From: Phycisphaerae bacterium
Lineage (GTDB): Bacteria > Planctomycetota > Phycisphaerae > Sedimentisphaerales > SG8-4
Assembly: GCA_030613765.1 (NCBI GenBank)
Contig: JAUWLI010000191.1
Span: 1 to 6,152 of the forward strand
DNA: 6,152 nucleotides
Reading direction: 5' to 3'
A program made the position numbers and the translations under genes. Below are positions 5,959-6,152 of the stretch, in pieces (the first letter of the stretch is position 1; each line of letters starts with the position of its first letter). Below the pieces are notes generated by a model that was given only the letters and a program-made list of their open reading frames with translations, did no database searches and was not told the DNA's origin.

Positions 5959-6152
5959 ATGGGAAAACGCAATTTATTCGTTTTAACAATCATTGTCTTA
6001 GTTACCGTCACAATCCTTAGCGGATGTGTTGAACGGAGGCTGACAATCAATACGGAGCCGCAGGGAGCGATTGTTGTATTAAACGATGAGGAAATAGGCG
6101 ACTCACCTGTTACCGTCTCGTTTGAATGGTACGGGGATTACAATGTCGCAAT
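5959..6152 (+). CDS. PEGA-domain lipoprotein, 3' end outside window
   Basis: The frame is open for 64 codons from the ATG at 5959 to the right edge. A modest AGGGA ribosome binding site lies at 5946-5950. Residues 1-23 form a lipoprotein signal (MGKRN, hydrophobic core, lipobox LSGC with Cys23). Immediately after it comes a PEGA-like segment, about residues 28-64: LTINTEPQGAIVVLNDEE (28-45), then IGDSPVTVSFEWYGDYNV. PEGA domains are small beta-rich modules of surface or periplasmic proteins with no known catalysis. I recall very similar lipoproteins in planctomycetes, which supports the assignment of the host. The rest of the protein, and so any further domain, cannot be seen. The gene follows the AAA+ gene on the same strand after 147 bp, with its own possible -10 box, so a shared operon is not shown. 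Confidence 0.85.
   Translation, partial: MGKRNLFVLTIIVLVTVTILSGCVERRLTINTEPQGAIVVLNDEEIGDSPVTVSFEWYGDYNVA

Overview
The window most likely comes from a planctomycete, probably of the Phycisphaerae/Sedimentisphaerales group. This is inferred from protein style, not from a marker gene. The clues are a secreted protein with the N-terminal 'GTAFTYQGRL...GPYDFEFRLFD' type module and 'GNVGIGTTSP' repeats, a lipoprotein with a PEGA domain reading 'LTINTEPQGA...GDSPVTVSFEWYGDY', and a short PheT without its tRNA-binding OB fold. Base composition looks moderate in GC, with AT-rich intergenic regions.

Layout from left to right: (1) positions 1-1128, minus strand, hold a secreted repeat protein of tail-fibre/S74 style that runs off the left edge. 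It is served by a near-consensus promoter at 1275-1303 and a leader of about 140 nt with several small hairpins. (2) Positions 1376-3391, minus strand, hold pheT, the phenylalanyl-tRNA synthetase beta subunit, with its own promoter at 3428-3456 and no pheS beside it. (3) Positions 3392-3622 are a divergent intergenic region with direct and inverted repeats around the pheT promoter. (4) Positions 3623-4174, plus strand, hold a lipoprotein with a single VOC (glyoxalase/bleomycin-resistance) domain in which most metal-ligand positions are not conserved. (5) Positions 4324-5811, plus strand, hold a Ycf46-type AAA+ ATPase with a degenerate N-terminal half and an intact C-terminal ATPase. (6) Positions 5959-6152, plus strand, hold the start of a PEGA-domain lipoprotein that runs off the right edge.

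The genes do not form an obvious pathway. Gaps of about 150-250 bp, promoter-like elements and strand switches suggest mostly single-gene transcription units: one housekeeping enzyme, three exported proteins and one AAA+ regulator or remodeller. I see no mobile element, CRISPR array, RNA gene or phage cassette, and no clear undescribed multi-gene system. The points most worth checking are the reduced, orphan PheT, the repeats in its promoter, the VOC lipoprotein without a full metal site, the Ycf46 homologue outside phototrophs, and the long structured leader of the secreted repeat protein.
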